From Heliopora coerulea (Eukaryota > Cnidaria > Anthozoa > Scleralcyonacea > Helioporidae), in contig JASJOG010000019.1 in assembly GCA_030142905.1 (NCBI GenBank), positions 2,426,501-2,490,500 of the forward strand: 64,000 nucleotides of DNA, read 5' to 3'. Shown here in pieces: positions 24,208-35,700 of this stretch. The notes beneath the pieces were generated by a model, which saw only the letters and a list, made by a program, of their open reading frames with translations, did not search any database and was not told where the DNA came from. Within the stretch, counting starts at the first letter, position 1. Each line of letters opens with the position of its first letter. Position numbers and translations under genes: made by a program.

Positions 24208-25093
24208 TACAGGGCCTGAGGCAGGTAACTGTCTTAACATAATTACACCAGTGACTGTAGAAAAGAAGATGGTGAACGAGTTATTTTAAAAATTCCTCGG
24301 TGACTTTTATAAAGGTAGCCGCCATTTTGCGTAAAGGCATTCACCGTTATATTCACCTGTAGGGGATTATCGAGCATGGTCACGTCATTTTTGGACAATC
24401 ACCACGCGGGATTTTCGCATGATACTTCGTCTTCAGAAGTATCAATTATTTTGGTTCATGTGATTATCGAGAAATACAACCGGAAAAGGTTGAAGAAAGG
24501 GACCTTTCGACAACTGAAGTGCTCGTTATAGTAAATAAAAAAATATCAAAGTTTCAGAATTGTTCACGAGTTGGTTTTTTTTTTTGTTTTTCTTTTTTCT
24601 AAATACTAACTTCATTCGGAAACAGTCAGACTAGACAGCCTCCTCTAATCTTTTCCTATGTCATTCTTCAATAAAAAGTACATCCCGATACCTATTTCTA
24701 GAGTGACAACTCGGGTTTATTCAAAGAAATGACTCTAAACACCACTTATGCCAAAATCATGGACGAGGGACACCGGACGTGCGACCCCTTTTTTTGATTA
24801 GCAGCCATACGACTTTTTACTTGGTTACAAAACACAAGCATTAAACATGCTGACTACCAAAAAAATTAGTGTCTATTTTTAAAGAGAATTGAAACAAACA
24901 GTTAAAAAAAGAAAGAGTGAGAAATTCTTCCACTAAATAGCCACATTGTGGCATGAACTTGTTAAAAAAAATTGGGCCCTCTTTCATAAGATTCTGGAAC
25001 CGGCTCTGAAAATGAAAATAAAACCTCTCTTGCATTTCTCACTAAGCACGAACACTATGGAGCGAGTCAATTCGAAGTTCAGAGGTTAGCCAA

Positions 25094-25354
25094 TCAGCAA
25101 AGCTGTCTTTCGCAGGTGAAGATACGTGACCAGCTCGAATTAGTGAGTCGAAGATACGGGTGGATCCAGATTTTTGAGAAAGGGGGGAGCACAACTTTTT
25201 TTTTAAATACATTTATGTCACTATTTGCAGTTTGACTGGAAGAATTTTTATGCAGTGTTTTTTGAATTTGAATTTCTTCTACTCCCTCTTGCTTTTCTTT
25301 GATGTTGGTTCCGATTCTCTTAAAATAATCATCAATCTTCTTGGTGGTCGACAT
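25094..25354 (-). pseudogene. Possible N-terminal remnant of a hAT/ZMYM-type transposase
   Basis: A minus-strand frame begins MSTTKKIDDYFKRIGTN and runs about 86 codons. The KIDDYFKR start recalls the amino-termini of TTF/ZMYM-type hAT proteins, which are abundant in cnidarian genomes. No zinc-finger or catalytic segment follows, so this is at best a fragment. Identification is by style only. Confidence 0.25.
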
Positions 25355-25835
25355 TTTTAATGTTTGCGTTTTGTAACTAAGCAAAAAGTCACATAATAAC
25401 TAATCAAAAAGGGGGCGCACGTCCGACGCGCCGCCGTGTAAGTCCGCCTCTAGAGGGTAACTCAAGAAGCGCCCCGGCTCTGGCTCAACTCACGCAATAA
25501 GTCATGACTTTCGACTCGACTACTACTTGATTTTATGACTATGATCTGATTCGACTACGAATAGAGTGGCTCATGAGTCGACAGACAGGCGTGTATACAG
25601 GGGTAGTGAAGAAGTCAGTTTAGGAACGTGGTTTGGTTCTTAAGGATTTTGAAAAGTAAGCTGTTTATGCGGAAATGCGTTTACCGTTCTCCGATTTCCA
25701 TCACGGTTCTCGAGATACTCGACGTTCGAATTAAGCTCTCTAAGTATTTCATGACGTCCACCATAACACACAGCAACGTGACAAATCTGAAAGTCACGTA
25801 CGTCTTCGAAACTTACAACCGTCGAACTCGCCAGC

Positions 25836-25912
25836 TGAGTCTCGGCACTTCAATGGTTAGAGCGTCTCACCGGTCACCAGGAAGTTACGGTTTCGAAACC
25901 GTCTGGGACTCA
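25836..25912 (+). mobile_element. tRNA-derived SINE head
   Basis: A near-complete tRNA fold can be drawn. The seven-base ends GAGTCTC and GGGACTC pair (one G-U), CTTCAATGGTTAGAGCG fits the A-box/D-arm, and ACGGT-TTCGAA-ACCGT forms a T arm. The anticodon arm is weak and the T loop is not standard, so a SINE head fits better than a tRNA gene. A second copy is on the minus strand at 32741-32795 and a shorter relative near 50253-50290. Confidence 0.6.
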
Positions 25913-26015
25913 GAAATAATTTTTCCGAGGTTAATTTGAGCTTGACATGAATATCTTGTATCTGCCGCATGCTCAATATATCAGTCATAAGATCACTTTA
26001 AATGTGTACTTGGAT

Positions 26016-26379
26016 CAGCGTTTCTCAACGGGGGCGATACCGCACCCCAGTGGGGGCGTTCAGAGAACCTCGGGGGACGATGAAACTCAAGGCAGCAGTA
26101 AGGAGGCGTAAGGTTTCAAATGGTGGACGTTCATTAGTCATTTACCACCACAGTATTTTTAAGTTTCTAGTAGTCATTTAGTGTTAAAATCTAGCACTGA
26201 CTAATTCGGCAGTACGGAAATGAATAATTATAAATTACATTCATTTAGGTTGATAATTGCTATGGCATTCGGTCCTGGCGCGGCCACAGTACTGAGACTG
26301 AGTGTGCTCATTAGGGGGCAGCGAGAAGTTACAGAATGGAGCTGATGGGCGTTGATTCAAAAAAGGTTGAGAACCACTG
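26016..26379. mobile_element. Non-autonomous hAT-type element (364 bp)
   Basis: The right end, read inward, is CAGTGGTTCTCAACCTTTTT, the hallmark terminal inverted repeat of many hAT (Charlie-like) elements; the left end is CAGCGTTTCTCAACG. An 8-bp target-site duplication flanks it: ACTTGGAT (26008-26015) and ACTTAGAT (26380-26387), 7 of 8 matching. There is no transposase frame inside, so it needs a transposase from elsewhere. Confidence 0.85.
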
Positions 26380-27112
26380 ACTTAGATAGAGACCATCCAA
26401 CTATTCAATGCTATATCATTTGACCTAAAGTTGAAAATTATGGGCTAGGATAGTCAAGGACACTGAAACTTTCATGCGACAGAAACATCTTCGGATAAGC
26501 CCCCAGACTTACCCAAGAAAAGAATTTCGACTCGATTTCGATTCGACTATAACTCTTGACTTGAATTCGGCACCATCTCGATATCATTCCATATGTCGAC
26601 TTGATTTCAATGTAGAGAAGTGGGGAGTCGATGACTTTGACCTGTTAACTAGTTTTTGGCTCGACACCGACTTGACGTAACTCAAGAAGTCTACTACAGT
26701 AGTTGCTATGATTAGCCACATTTACTGCTTACAATACAATACAATAATTTATTGGACACTCTCCAAATGGAGCTTTTCAGTGAACAATTACAAGAAATAC
26801 AAGTTATAACGTGTTACTACTCTACATGACAACTAAATAATTAAAATTATTAACTATATAGAATTAAAATGGTTAAAAAGTTGCTTTCTCAAATTATGTT
26901 TAAAGGTTTGTACGGATTCACAAAGTTTCAAAGAAACGTCCAAATTGTTCCATAAAGTAACAATACGATAATAAAAGGACCTCTGTCCGGCCGTTGTCTT
27001 GAATAGTGGAATATTCAAAAGTTGAGAGCTTCTGGTTTCTCGCTTACTTACATCACTTCGTTTGATAAACTGAGACCTTAAGTAATTTGGTGCTTGATTA
27101 TTTATTAAAAGT

Positions 27113-27850
27113 AAACGCATGCTTTGAGGGATATTAGTGATTGAACGTCCCGCAAGCCTCGGGAGGTTTAGTAAAAGTCCCGAGGGCGTAGCCCTCGGGA
27201 CTTTTACTAAACCTCCCGAGGCTTAAGGGGACATAGAATCACTAATATCCCTCAAAACATGCGTTTAGTTTGTAATAACATCGTCGCCGAGGGAATAAAC
27301 GATGTATTGGACGCTTTTGTTAAGCGAAATCTGTTTATCGAACTGGTGCAGTGATTAGAATATTTATACCCAGTAATGACGTTGAAAGGTATGCGTTTGT
27401 TTTGTAATAACATGCTTAGCGAGCGAATAAAGAATGGAATGAAGCTTTTCTTTTGTGAATTCTGTTATTGAATTTTTTTCAGTGAATCTGTGTATAAATT
27501 TGGTTTGCAAATACACGTTAGTATTTTTTTGTCGGAGTTGCTGATGGCTGATCACCGCTTTTCGTTCGTGAGTGACAAGGAAGTTGCCGAAGCAAGGGAA
27601 AAACGAGTTCCTTTAACCACTCAAAGACATACATTATGGAGTAGGAACGTATACGAGCAACGGGCAAAGGCTCGGAATAACGAGTTCCGCGATTTTAGAC
27701 AAGAGAGCGAAGGAACAGCGAAACGTCCCTCATGAATATATTGATGAGGGACGTTTAGAACTAAATATCCTTCATCCCTGTACTTGGGGGAAATACGTCA
27801 TTAAACGTCCTTGTTGAAACAAAAGAAACCGAGGCGACCATGTTATTATA
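27113..27850. mobile_element. Palindrome-rich insertion inside the LINE
   Basis: The insert begins with a 154-bp foldback (27113-27266), whose core has 33-bp perfect arms around GTA at 27188-27190. It continues with two diverged copies of a 130-bp unit (gcgttt.gtttgtaataacat at 27261 and 27391) and holds a small frame at 27544-27735. It ends with another hairpin (13-bp arms, 27721-27756). The composition suggests a transposon or nested transposons. No clean target-site duplication could be read. Confidence 0.6.
27544..27735 (+). CDS. Truncated transposon protein, possibly Crypton/DUF3504-type N-terminus
   Basis: The frame starts at ATG 27544 with MADHRFSFVSDKEVAEAREK, followed by RVPLTTQRHTLWSRNVYEQR, and stops after 63 residues. 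The layout (F/VSxxEVxxxxxxxVPxxTxxxTxW..xVxxxW) resembles the first segment of DUF3504/tyrosine-recombinase proteins common in cnidarian mobile DNA. The catalytic domain is missing. It lies inside the insertion that splits the LINE. Confidence 0.35.
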   Translation: MADHRFSFVSDKEVAEAREKRVPLTTQRHTLWSRNVYEQRAKARNNEFRDFRQESEGTAKRPS

Positions 27851-28170
27851 CATTTAAAAGCGAGGACAGCATCACGAAAATAAAGCTGTGTTTTAACAGG
27901 TAGCCATTGTAACTCTTTTAAACCAGGGGTGGTATGATCGTATTTTCTAATACCTGTATCGATACGTGCTGCAAAGTTCTGCACAACCTGTAACTTATGT
28001 AAATTTTTCCCAGAGGTACTCGACCATACAGATGAACAGTAAAACATTTTAGTAAAAACTAATGTATTAATTATTATGATAAGAGTATTCCTATCGAATA
28101 CTTGTTTAACACGATTTATTTGGCCTAGGACTGACATACAGGAAGAGTTAAGACACGGCTGGCAGGCTTA

Positions 28171-30250
28171 TTGTGGTAAGTTTGGAAAATGTAACGTATG
28201 CCTAATTTTAGACCTTGAATTCAAAGAGCATGCATCATCATAAAAAAAATACTCAGTGGGTTTTTTTTTGCTCAAGTCCAGTATTTTTAACTACAGGAAA
28301 TCATATAGTCTCAAGTACAATTTGGGATTAATTAAAAGAAGTGAAATTTTACAGACTTCGGAAGCCACTATACCACATTGATCTAATTAGTCATTATTAA
28401 TCTAATCAAACAGATCTACTTTGACCGTTCGGAAGGTACAGATTATTTTAAATCAAAGGAAATGTTTATCTAGATGATGAAAACCCTGTATCTGATTTAC
28501 AAATATAAGGTAGTTATTTTACGGATGTTTCCTTAGAATTATTTTCATAATGACAACAAGTTATCATAACGAAAGTATACTAACTCAAACGAATAGAATA
28601 CTGAGGGATCGATATCGCTTTCAATTTAAACAGCAAAACAGAAAATGGGTAATCACCGAGCCGTTTCGTAGCTAGCAAAAACTAGAAAAGTTAGGAAACT
28701 TAATTGCATCGCTGCGACAGAAAATGGGTAAACACCGAGTAGCCATAGAAAAGAGAGGGAAAGACATGAATAGTCAAGACTATTTACATAATTCTTCAAG
28801 TCAAAGTAACGAATTTTCTTGAAATAGAAAATCATGAACCCTTGGGACAATTTGGGGCTCCATCGGTTGCTGTGTTAAAAGCAAAATAAAACTTACAGTG
28901 AATTGGAGCAGATAAAAAAAAAAAAAGCATCAAACGAATAGCGTGAGGTAGTCCCTTGCGTTGGTATTTTTAACGTTATATTATTAATGATCTCAATCAC
29001 TTCACGTAGAGTATGCGGCTGAGGCATTAAAAAGTAATCCAACGCTTACGAAGCAGACGAAGTCTCAACAGTTCACAACACACATAGTGGTTGAAAAAAA
29101 GATGTACAACCAAATCAACAGAAGATATCGTAAATTTTATTTCACGATGACAGTAACTAAGTTGGACATTTAGTTTAATTTAAAAATGGGTCTTCAAAGC
29201 AAATAATTTTCTTGTAGTGACTGAGGGGCTTTTCAGCACTGGTGACGTAATGTTCATTTGCAGTGTACGGACTGTCGTCTACGATTGTGAGTTTTTATGT
29301 ATACGGTTAACTCGTGTGCTTCCAACATGACAACTTCTTTTTTTCTTCTTTCGGACCTACTGCTACATCAACGACGGAATCGTTTCAGGAATGTTCCCCT
29401 TGAGATTTCTCATCCCAGGAATCAAGCATTCTGGTGAATATGCCCTCAGACTGATCTCGGATCAACCTGAAATAGTCTTGAAGAAAAAGCTTCCAAGGCT
29501 GAAGCTTCGAACGCGTCCAAATCCATGCAACGACGACTTACTGTATCTGGAGATAGCGGTAGTTGATGAATAGGTCCGATATCGGTCTAAACTCGTTTGC
29601 GTCAAGTGGGAACAAAGTCCAGAGCAGAATGAACAAGAATTACTCTTCCTTACCGCAAGACCCTTTAATCTTAAGAGTGTTATCGTACATTAGCACCAGA
29701 ATGTGTAGAAGTGTTGATGTTATTCGTAGAAATATTTTCAGCTTGCTCTCCTCGAGGTGCCTTTCATGCAAAAGGCCTTCCGTATCAATGTCGTTAGGGC
29801 ATCCAAAGTACCATAATCATTCAACTAAATCGATTTGTGTGTTCACAGTTTGTATTTTCCTTTTTCCAGATTATTTACCTTAAACAACTCAGCAAAATGT
29901 ACCTCTAAACTTCCCCTGTTAGATGTGACAAAGGTTTGTTCATAATTATAGAAAAAAAAACAAGGTAAAACGTAATAAGAGTAGGGGATTCTACTATTTA
30001 GAAACGGAAGAAATCAAAATAAGAACGGAAGGTAGACGACCCGAAACTGCCTAACTGGTTCTTCCCGAAACTAGATAGCTTTCTTATCAATCAGCAAAGA
30101 GTTGTGTGATAGTACAGCGGACTACAGAGTTAAGATTCCCGCTTTATGGGCTACGATTGATCTATTTTTTTCCTCTGTAGTGTCGACGGCTGCGAAGTAA
30201 CTCCTTTCTAAATATTGAAACGATAACGTGTCAAGTATCATTTGGTTCAC
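28171..30250. other. Intergenic DNA, no recognised gene
   Basis: Short frames such as 29391-29573 and 29563-29883 show no domain. A repeated phrase, cagaaaatgggtaa.caccgag, occurs at 28638 and 28719. Confidence 0.3.
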
Positions 30251-30251
30251 A

Positions 30252-30257
30252 TTTATT
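30252..30257 (-). terminator. Polyadenylation signal of the UBAN gene
   Basis: AATAAA on the minus strand about 155 nt past the stop codon of the coiled-coil gene. Confidence 0.5.
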
Positions 30258-30412
30258 TGTTCCATTTTTGAAATAAATTACTATTGGGTTATCTAATAAT
30301 ATACAATTCCAATAAATATCTATATATTTAAATATATTAAATATTTTCTTCATTAGATTTTATATATTGATGCAAATCAAACTCTGAGAAAGTTCATATT
30401 AAATCGAAGTTT

Positions 30413-31285
30413 CTAAGCCCTTAAGTAACTGTCTCGCTGATCCACTTCCACTTCACCTCCGTAGAACAACGATGAAGGAGGCGGATTTCGGGGGAGTATT
30501 CCTCTCCGGTGTTGTTCCATACGCCACCTCTCCTCGCTCATCGGTACGAGTGGAGAGTAGGGAAGTACAAGTTGGACTTGCGGTCGCGGTTGAATTCCCG
30601 CTCTTCCTCTCAAATACCCGTCCTCAGCCCGTACTTGTATTCGTTCCGTTTCTGTGTTCCTGGCCTTACAGGCGTCAAGTTCTGTAGTCAACTTTTTTAT
30701 GATCTCTTCCGCACCTTCCAGTTCTTGCTTCAGTTTCTCTTTTTCTTCGTGAATTTTCTCGCGATCACGTCTCTCACGCTCAAAGTCCTCTTTGTAAACT
30801 GAAATCTGAGTTTTTAAGATGTCACATTGCTCGTCGTTTGACCCGGCTTCTCCCTGGTTTAGCGAGTACAGAGCAGTTGCCAACCTCGCGATTTCGCTCT
30901 CTAGCGGTCTCTGCCGCCTTTCCAATTCTCTCACCCGCTTTTTCAATTCTTTTTCCTCGTCTTCCAACAACTTTTTCTCTCCAGACAGCATTTCGTAGCG
31001 CATTTGAAGTTCCTCATAGTCTCTCTTCCATCCATGGTTAATATCAATGAGGGACTGAACTGCCGAATTGTTATCATCGGCACCAGTCTTACCAGGCCGC
31101 GAACCGGTGTCTGCCGCTCTCGGCCGCTCTAGTTCATCCTTCAGACTCTGTCTCTCCTTTCTTAATTCTCGTATCATTTGTACTAAATTCTCGTTGTCCT
31201 TCAGAACGCTGATTAACTTCTGTTCAATGTCTTTGCAATTGCATCTCTGACTTTTGTTTTCGTTATTCATGGATTTATGTTCCAT
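30413..31285 (-). CDS. Coiled-coil protein with UBAN polyubiquitin-binding motif (TNIP/ABIN-like)
   Basis: An intronless frame of 290 aa starts at ATG 31285 and stops at 30413. Residues 20-55, 85-145 and 155-210 are strongly predicted coiled coil (E/K/L-rich heptads). Residues 156-190 match the UBAN signature shared by ABIN/TNIP, optineurin and NEMO: ILKTQISVYKEDFERERRDR then EKIHEEKEKLKQ, with the key D167-F168-x-x-E171-R172. UBAN dimers bind linear (M1) ubiquitin chains and restrain or transmit NF-kB and cell-death signalling. EDFERER plus EEKEKL is closest to TNIP. The C-terminus is Pro/Arg-rich (230-275) with no zinc finger of the NEMO or optineurin kind. It is shorter than vertebrate TNIP1 (about 630 aa) and near TNIP3. 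Lack of introns may mean an ancient retrocopy. Confidence 0.8.
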   Translation of the reverse strand: MEHKSMNNENKSQRCNCKDIEQKLISVLKDNENLVQMIRELRKERQSLKDELERPRAADTGSRPGKTGADDNNSAVQSLIDINHGWKRDYEELQMRYEMLSGEKKLLEDEEKELKKRVRELERRQRPLESEIARLATALYSLNQGEAGSNDEQCDILKTQISVYKEDFERERRDREKIHEEKEKLKQELEGAEEIIKKLTTELDACKARNTETERIQVRAEDGYLRGRAGIQPRPQVQLVLPYSPLVPMSEERWRMEQHRRGILPRNPPPSSLFYGGEVEVDQRDSYLRA

Positions 31286-31381
31286 TTTCGGTTGTTAAAT
31301 TAGTTTCCGACACCTTACGATGTTGAATCGATCTGAAGCCTTCCGACGATCGTGGTCCATTTGTATACATTTGGATTATCC

Positions 31382-31411
31382 TGACGTCATCCTATTTTCG
31401 TAAGCTCCGCC
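31382..31411. promoter_or_regulatory. CRE and GC box upstream of the UBAN gene
   Basis: A perfect CRE/ATF palindrome TGACGTCA (31382-31389) lies about 100 bp upstream of the start codon, with a GC-box-like GCTCCGCCCCC at 31404-31414. Next to them AAGAAATTTCCTG is a weak kB-like half palindrome. These are compatible with a stress-responsive promoter; binding is not shown. Confidence 0.4.
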
Positions 31412-32039
31412 CCCAACTCTTCAAGAAATTTCCTGATTCAACATTGATGTATCTTCTTACGTGCGTTGGCGTTGTCTTTACGTAAGTCCTTTCATTTATA
31501 CCAGAAAAGGAAGCACGGAACACTGCAAAATACTATATAATTTGAGGGCCATCATATTGCAAAATAACACTGAGTAACCTTCTAGGTACGCAGGAAACCA
31601 TTCAAGAACAACTGTTGGGTTTAGTGTTTCCAACTTGAAGCTTTTGACGAATGAGACGACTGATTCATTCCTATAGATAGTTTGCATGTGTTTTAAGAAC
31701 GATTCGACCTTATGTTCGGTCGGCATGGCAGAAATAAATTTCAAAAACATTGCGTAGGCAGGGTGCCGAGGGGTGAAACCATGACAACTGTCGGGTGTCA
31801 TTCATACATTGACCAACCTACATCCATTATGTACGTCTTGAAATACGTTATGAAACCCTAAAACGCTGTTGAGCAATGCTTAAAGCAACACAAACTCTAT
31901 TCAACCCAAAGTCGCCAGCAGGGTTCCTTACTTAAGTGATATATTTTGCCGATTAAGATAAAAATCCCTCTTGGCCGGTCTCACTCAGTCCTGTTAGCTA
32001 TTTCAAAGATTTAACTTAAAAAAACTCGGTTAACTCTTC

Positions 32040-32135
32040 CTGGCGAGAGTTTACCCTTGACGAGTACAATTGTCTGGCGGTCGCTAGAGTAAAATTATCT
32101 GGCGCTAACCAGAGTAAAATGATAGAAGTTGTATT
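32040..32135. repeat. Dispersed repeat with gtctggcg...agagtaaaat signature
   Basis: TTGACGAGTACAATTGTCTGGCG type text is followed by two GAGTAAAAT phrases. Related text occurs at 50761-50860 (gtctagcgtcggccagagtaaagt) and 52908-52990 (gatcagtaaaaccgtgtggc...agtaaaata). The common order is a GATCAGTAAAAT-like start, GTCTGGCG, CCAGAGTAAAAT. Confidence 0.55.
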
Positions 32136-32740
32136 CCGCCGGGAGAGAGTTGGGTGAGATGGTTTTAAAGGAGATATAATGATATCATGAGATATAACTT
32201 TTGTTCATTCAACCCATAGATAGCCAATATATCGTTGGGTACTACTGAGTTTTATGTTTCCAAGGGGCGAGAAAATTTCTAGTAACTGGCCTTCATGGCA
32301 ATTCGCTAGTGTAGAGTAATGACGCGAGCTTTCCTTCGAAACGTCAGTCTACGTTTTCTCCTCATTTGAAAGTTCAATTTAACATGGAATTTAGCATTCA
32401 CAAACAGCCTCTATGACTAACATATTTTTATTCCACAGAATAAAATTGCATGTTTTAATATGATTATCCAACATCGTTTTATGTTAATAGTCAATAGCAT
32501 GGCCTGGAGTGCAATTTATTAAAAAGACGCGCGAGCGAGTTTTTCAAAGACTATCAAAATAGCACGAGCCGAGGACTCGTTCTGCTCGAGTTCTTTGAGT
32601 TCAAAAACTCAAGAGTGCGTTTTTTCCGAATTTGCACGAGAAACCGTACTACTATTAACAGCAAATATTTACAAGCAAAGGGTAATATAAAGCCAAAAAA
32701 AGGAATAATTCAGATCCGAAATAATTGAGCGCAAACTACA

Positions 32741-32795
32741 GTTACTTTCTGATGACCGGTGAGACGCTCTAACCATCGAGATACCAAGACTCCGA
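32741..32795 (-). mobile_element. tRNA-derived SINE fragment
   Basis: On the minus strand it reads CTTGGTATCTCGATGGTTAG then AGCGTCTCACCGGTCATCAG, matching the SINE head at 25836-25912 with a few substitutions. The T arm is lost. Confidence 0.55.
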
Positions 32796-35700
32796 TGTTG
32801 AGCTAAGGTGCAACCTTTATACTTTGCAATCCTCTCAGCCAATAACGGAGAAATTTTTTCATGTATATTATTGGCCCGAATGGGATTTCAACCGGCGTGT
32901 TCAGCTGGAACACTCTTTGCATTTCCAGTTCCCTGTTGACTCAGATAGCCCAGCCACGCGAGCACGAGCATGGGAACCGAAGGTGTAAGTCTGTAATTTC
33001 AAATGCCACTTGAGTCAACATATTAACAGTCGAAATTACTTCGTAGATGGTTATTAAATTAAAGACAGTCTCCTAGCTCCCAGTTCTCAGAGGTTGTCAA
33101 AAGGAATGAGTAACTACACAAGAAAGTATGTTCTTGATATTACTGAAGACTCTTAAACAGCATTGAGGGTTTGGCTGTCCCACAATAACTCACTGTCAAC
33201 AATTACTGCTAGGAAGTATTTAAAGTGATTTATCGTTCAACCCTTTTAAATTTCAAACGATCTTAAACTTTCCTCACGTTCAAATCACTCCTAGAAAATG
33301 ATTCTATGCCCCAACCAAAAGAACGAAAGATCGGCGCCATTCAATGTCGATCTTTGAAAATGTTACACCAATTTCTCAGGCTGCCTAGTATGTTTGTGAC
33401 ATTTTTCATGCTGGATGCCCGGATAGCTGGACTCTTGGCACGGGGAAGGCTCTGCTCACAGGTTACAGCCGCCATGACGTTTGACGAAGTTTGATTCGTG
33501 GCAAACATTTCACGAAAAATCATTCAACAACTCACTATTGTCCGTGTTTTATGGACAATGTCCAATTCGTCTGGCATGTAGTGAGCTTCAATATGATAAG
33601 GTACTCAGTATATTTTGATTCGAGTCATTACTTCGCACAAGTCAAGTTAGTTCGAGTTCTTTCTCGAGGCGTCGGAGCTCCGCTTAAGTTATTAATTCAT
33701 TCTTCACACCAGTCGACGTACTGACTTTTTCTTGAACTTCGTTACACGGATTAGGTAAAACAAAAAATAAGACTTCACTCGGGTAGCATCTTTTCAAAAT
33801 AGGTTAGCGACTGACTGAAGCCTAATCGAGCCTTCTAGAGCAACTGACTTGAGTGGAGTCCTTGCAGAAGTATGATCTGCGTGATTGCCTCGGGTCATGA
33901 TCATGCTTTGGAGACGGTTTGGAAACCAAACCTCTCCTGGCATCACAGCAACTTTGAATTAATGTGATGTATGTCATGCAAGGTTTGACTTTGGGTTTCA
34001 CCCACCCACCTCGAATGTCTTTTAAAGTCGAATCGCGAGGAAACGATTCTCCACGTCAGAGGTCAACCGAAGGCGAAGTTTCTGGTGGATAGCGATACAC
34101 GTTAATCAGCTGCAGACGCTCATTTGATTGTGATCGTCTGTCAGCAAACCAAGTCATACATTGATAATGTTCAAGACGTCGACTTTCGCATTTCATTTAA
34201 CATGTGCAAGATCATTCTTCTGCAAAATGACTATGCACTGCGGACCTATACATTCTATATCGAAAGGCCACATTCCTTTATTTCTTAATTCACATTTATT
34301 CCTTTATTCACATTTCTAAAATCATAAACTGTATTCCTTTATTTCCTTATGTTGTTATAAATATAATCTCGGCCATTAAACCACGTTGCGAAAATTTCTA
34401 CGTTTAACAAAGGGTTTCACAATCGTATATTGTGAAATATTTTTACACGAACTAGTTTTGAATCAGCGTGAAACATCAGATGTAATCCAGCGCGCCACTC
34501 AGGATTTTAGTTCAATCCTTTTAACGGAAATGATTCGGTCTACTCATCCTAAAAAGATCTAATAATATCTTGGGCCACATCCAATGAGAGGTGTGGATAT
34601 TACTTTGATTTTATGGAAAAGCTGATTATGCAGACTTAGAGAAGAGTTACAAGTAACTTTGGTTCATTTGAATGTAAGGACACAAAGGGTATGTTTTCCT
34701 TCCAGAAACACTTCATACCTTAGCCGAAAGAGAGACCACGAGGCGGAAGTAAATAACTAAGACTTAAGAAGTAGAGGAGTTTTAGAAGTTACAAATGTGA
34801 CAAACAGATTAGTTACTCGGTATCATCTTTGCCTAATTTCTCTCATTTGACTCAAAATAATTTAAGTGCTTCGTTGGTCCGCTTCACTCACAGTGGAGCC
34901 ATTGCAACCTATGTTTGCAGTTGTGAGACTTCAACTGAGTCGTGGAAATAAAACGCCTGCATGTGACCATTCATATAAAGACTAATTTCCACAAAAACTC
35001 GTTCGCTTTACAGCTAATTTCCACCGTACAGTTGTGGTACATGAGTGCTTTCCTGATTTATAACATGTTCAGAACCGAACAGTGAGCAGGTCAGCAGGAG
35101 TAGAGCTTTCAGATCACATTGCAACATTCGTTGGCCAATAGTGAGCAGGTTTACAGCTCTTAAATATCTCATTCGCAAACGTGAAGAATCGCAAGCGATT
35201 CCCGTAATCGCGTTGATAGAGTTTTACGTGTATTGAGCCATTCTACGTAAATGTAGATAGCAAACATGCACCATGGAAACCAATCATAGTTCAGCCGACA
35301 AGACACTGGATTTTTTAATTGCCCAATACCCTGTCAGGGTAAAGATAAACAAAGCTTCTGATTCTTATTCCGCTACTGTAACTCCTAGCATGCTGTGAAA
35401 AAACGCTACGCTCGAAATCCGAGCTAATAGCAAGCTAATAACTTGAATTTGGCTGGAAGCAGAAATCGAACATACAAAGATAATTAATAACAGCTCACCT
35501 GCAAGGTATTGCGCAAAAGCAAACACAGCTGAATTACGATTACACGCTAAAACCCGTTTTGTACGCAATCGTTTTAGCTTAATTCGTACTTAGAGCTATT
35601 TTAATTTATTTCGCAAGCAAATGTTGATGAAATAATAGGGCTATGTTTATAAATGGCGCAAGAGAATCTGGTGGGCGTAAGTTTGCGGTTAAATTTTCAC

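Larger units (their letters stand above)
26731..28170 (-). mobile_element. CR1/L2-like LINE 3' end, split by an insertion
   Basis: The upstream part (27855-28137) encodes the C-terminal region of a reverse transcriptase: SVLGQINRVKQVFDRNTL, FYCSSVWSSTSGKNLHKLQ, VVQNFAARIDTGIRKYDHTT and LKELQWLPVKTQLYFRDAVL, ending at AFKCI. The next residues, NNQAPNYLRSQFIKR and LFKTTAGQRSFYYRIVTLWN, occur at 26854-27112. About 740 bp of foreign DNA sits between them. The 3' end carries AATAAA and an (ATTGT)n tail at 26731-26746, as in CR1/L2 elements. The 5' part of the element is missing. Confidence 0.85.

Noticed and set aside
34021..34120. Retroviral-like protease (LVDS motif)
   Set aside because: The frame reads LVDSDTR then stop; no DSGA triad and no neighbouring gag or pol sequence.
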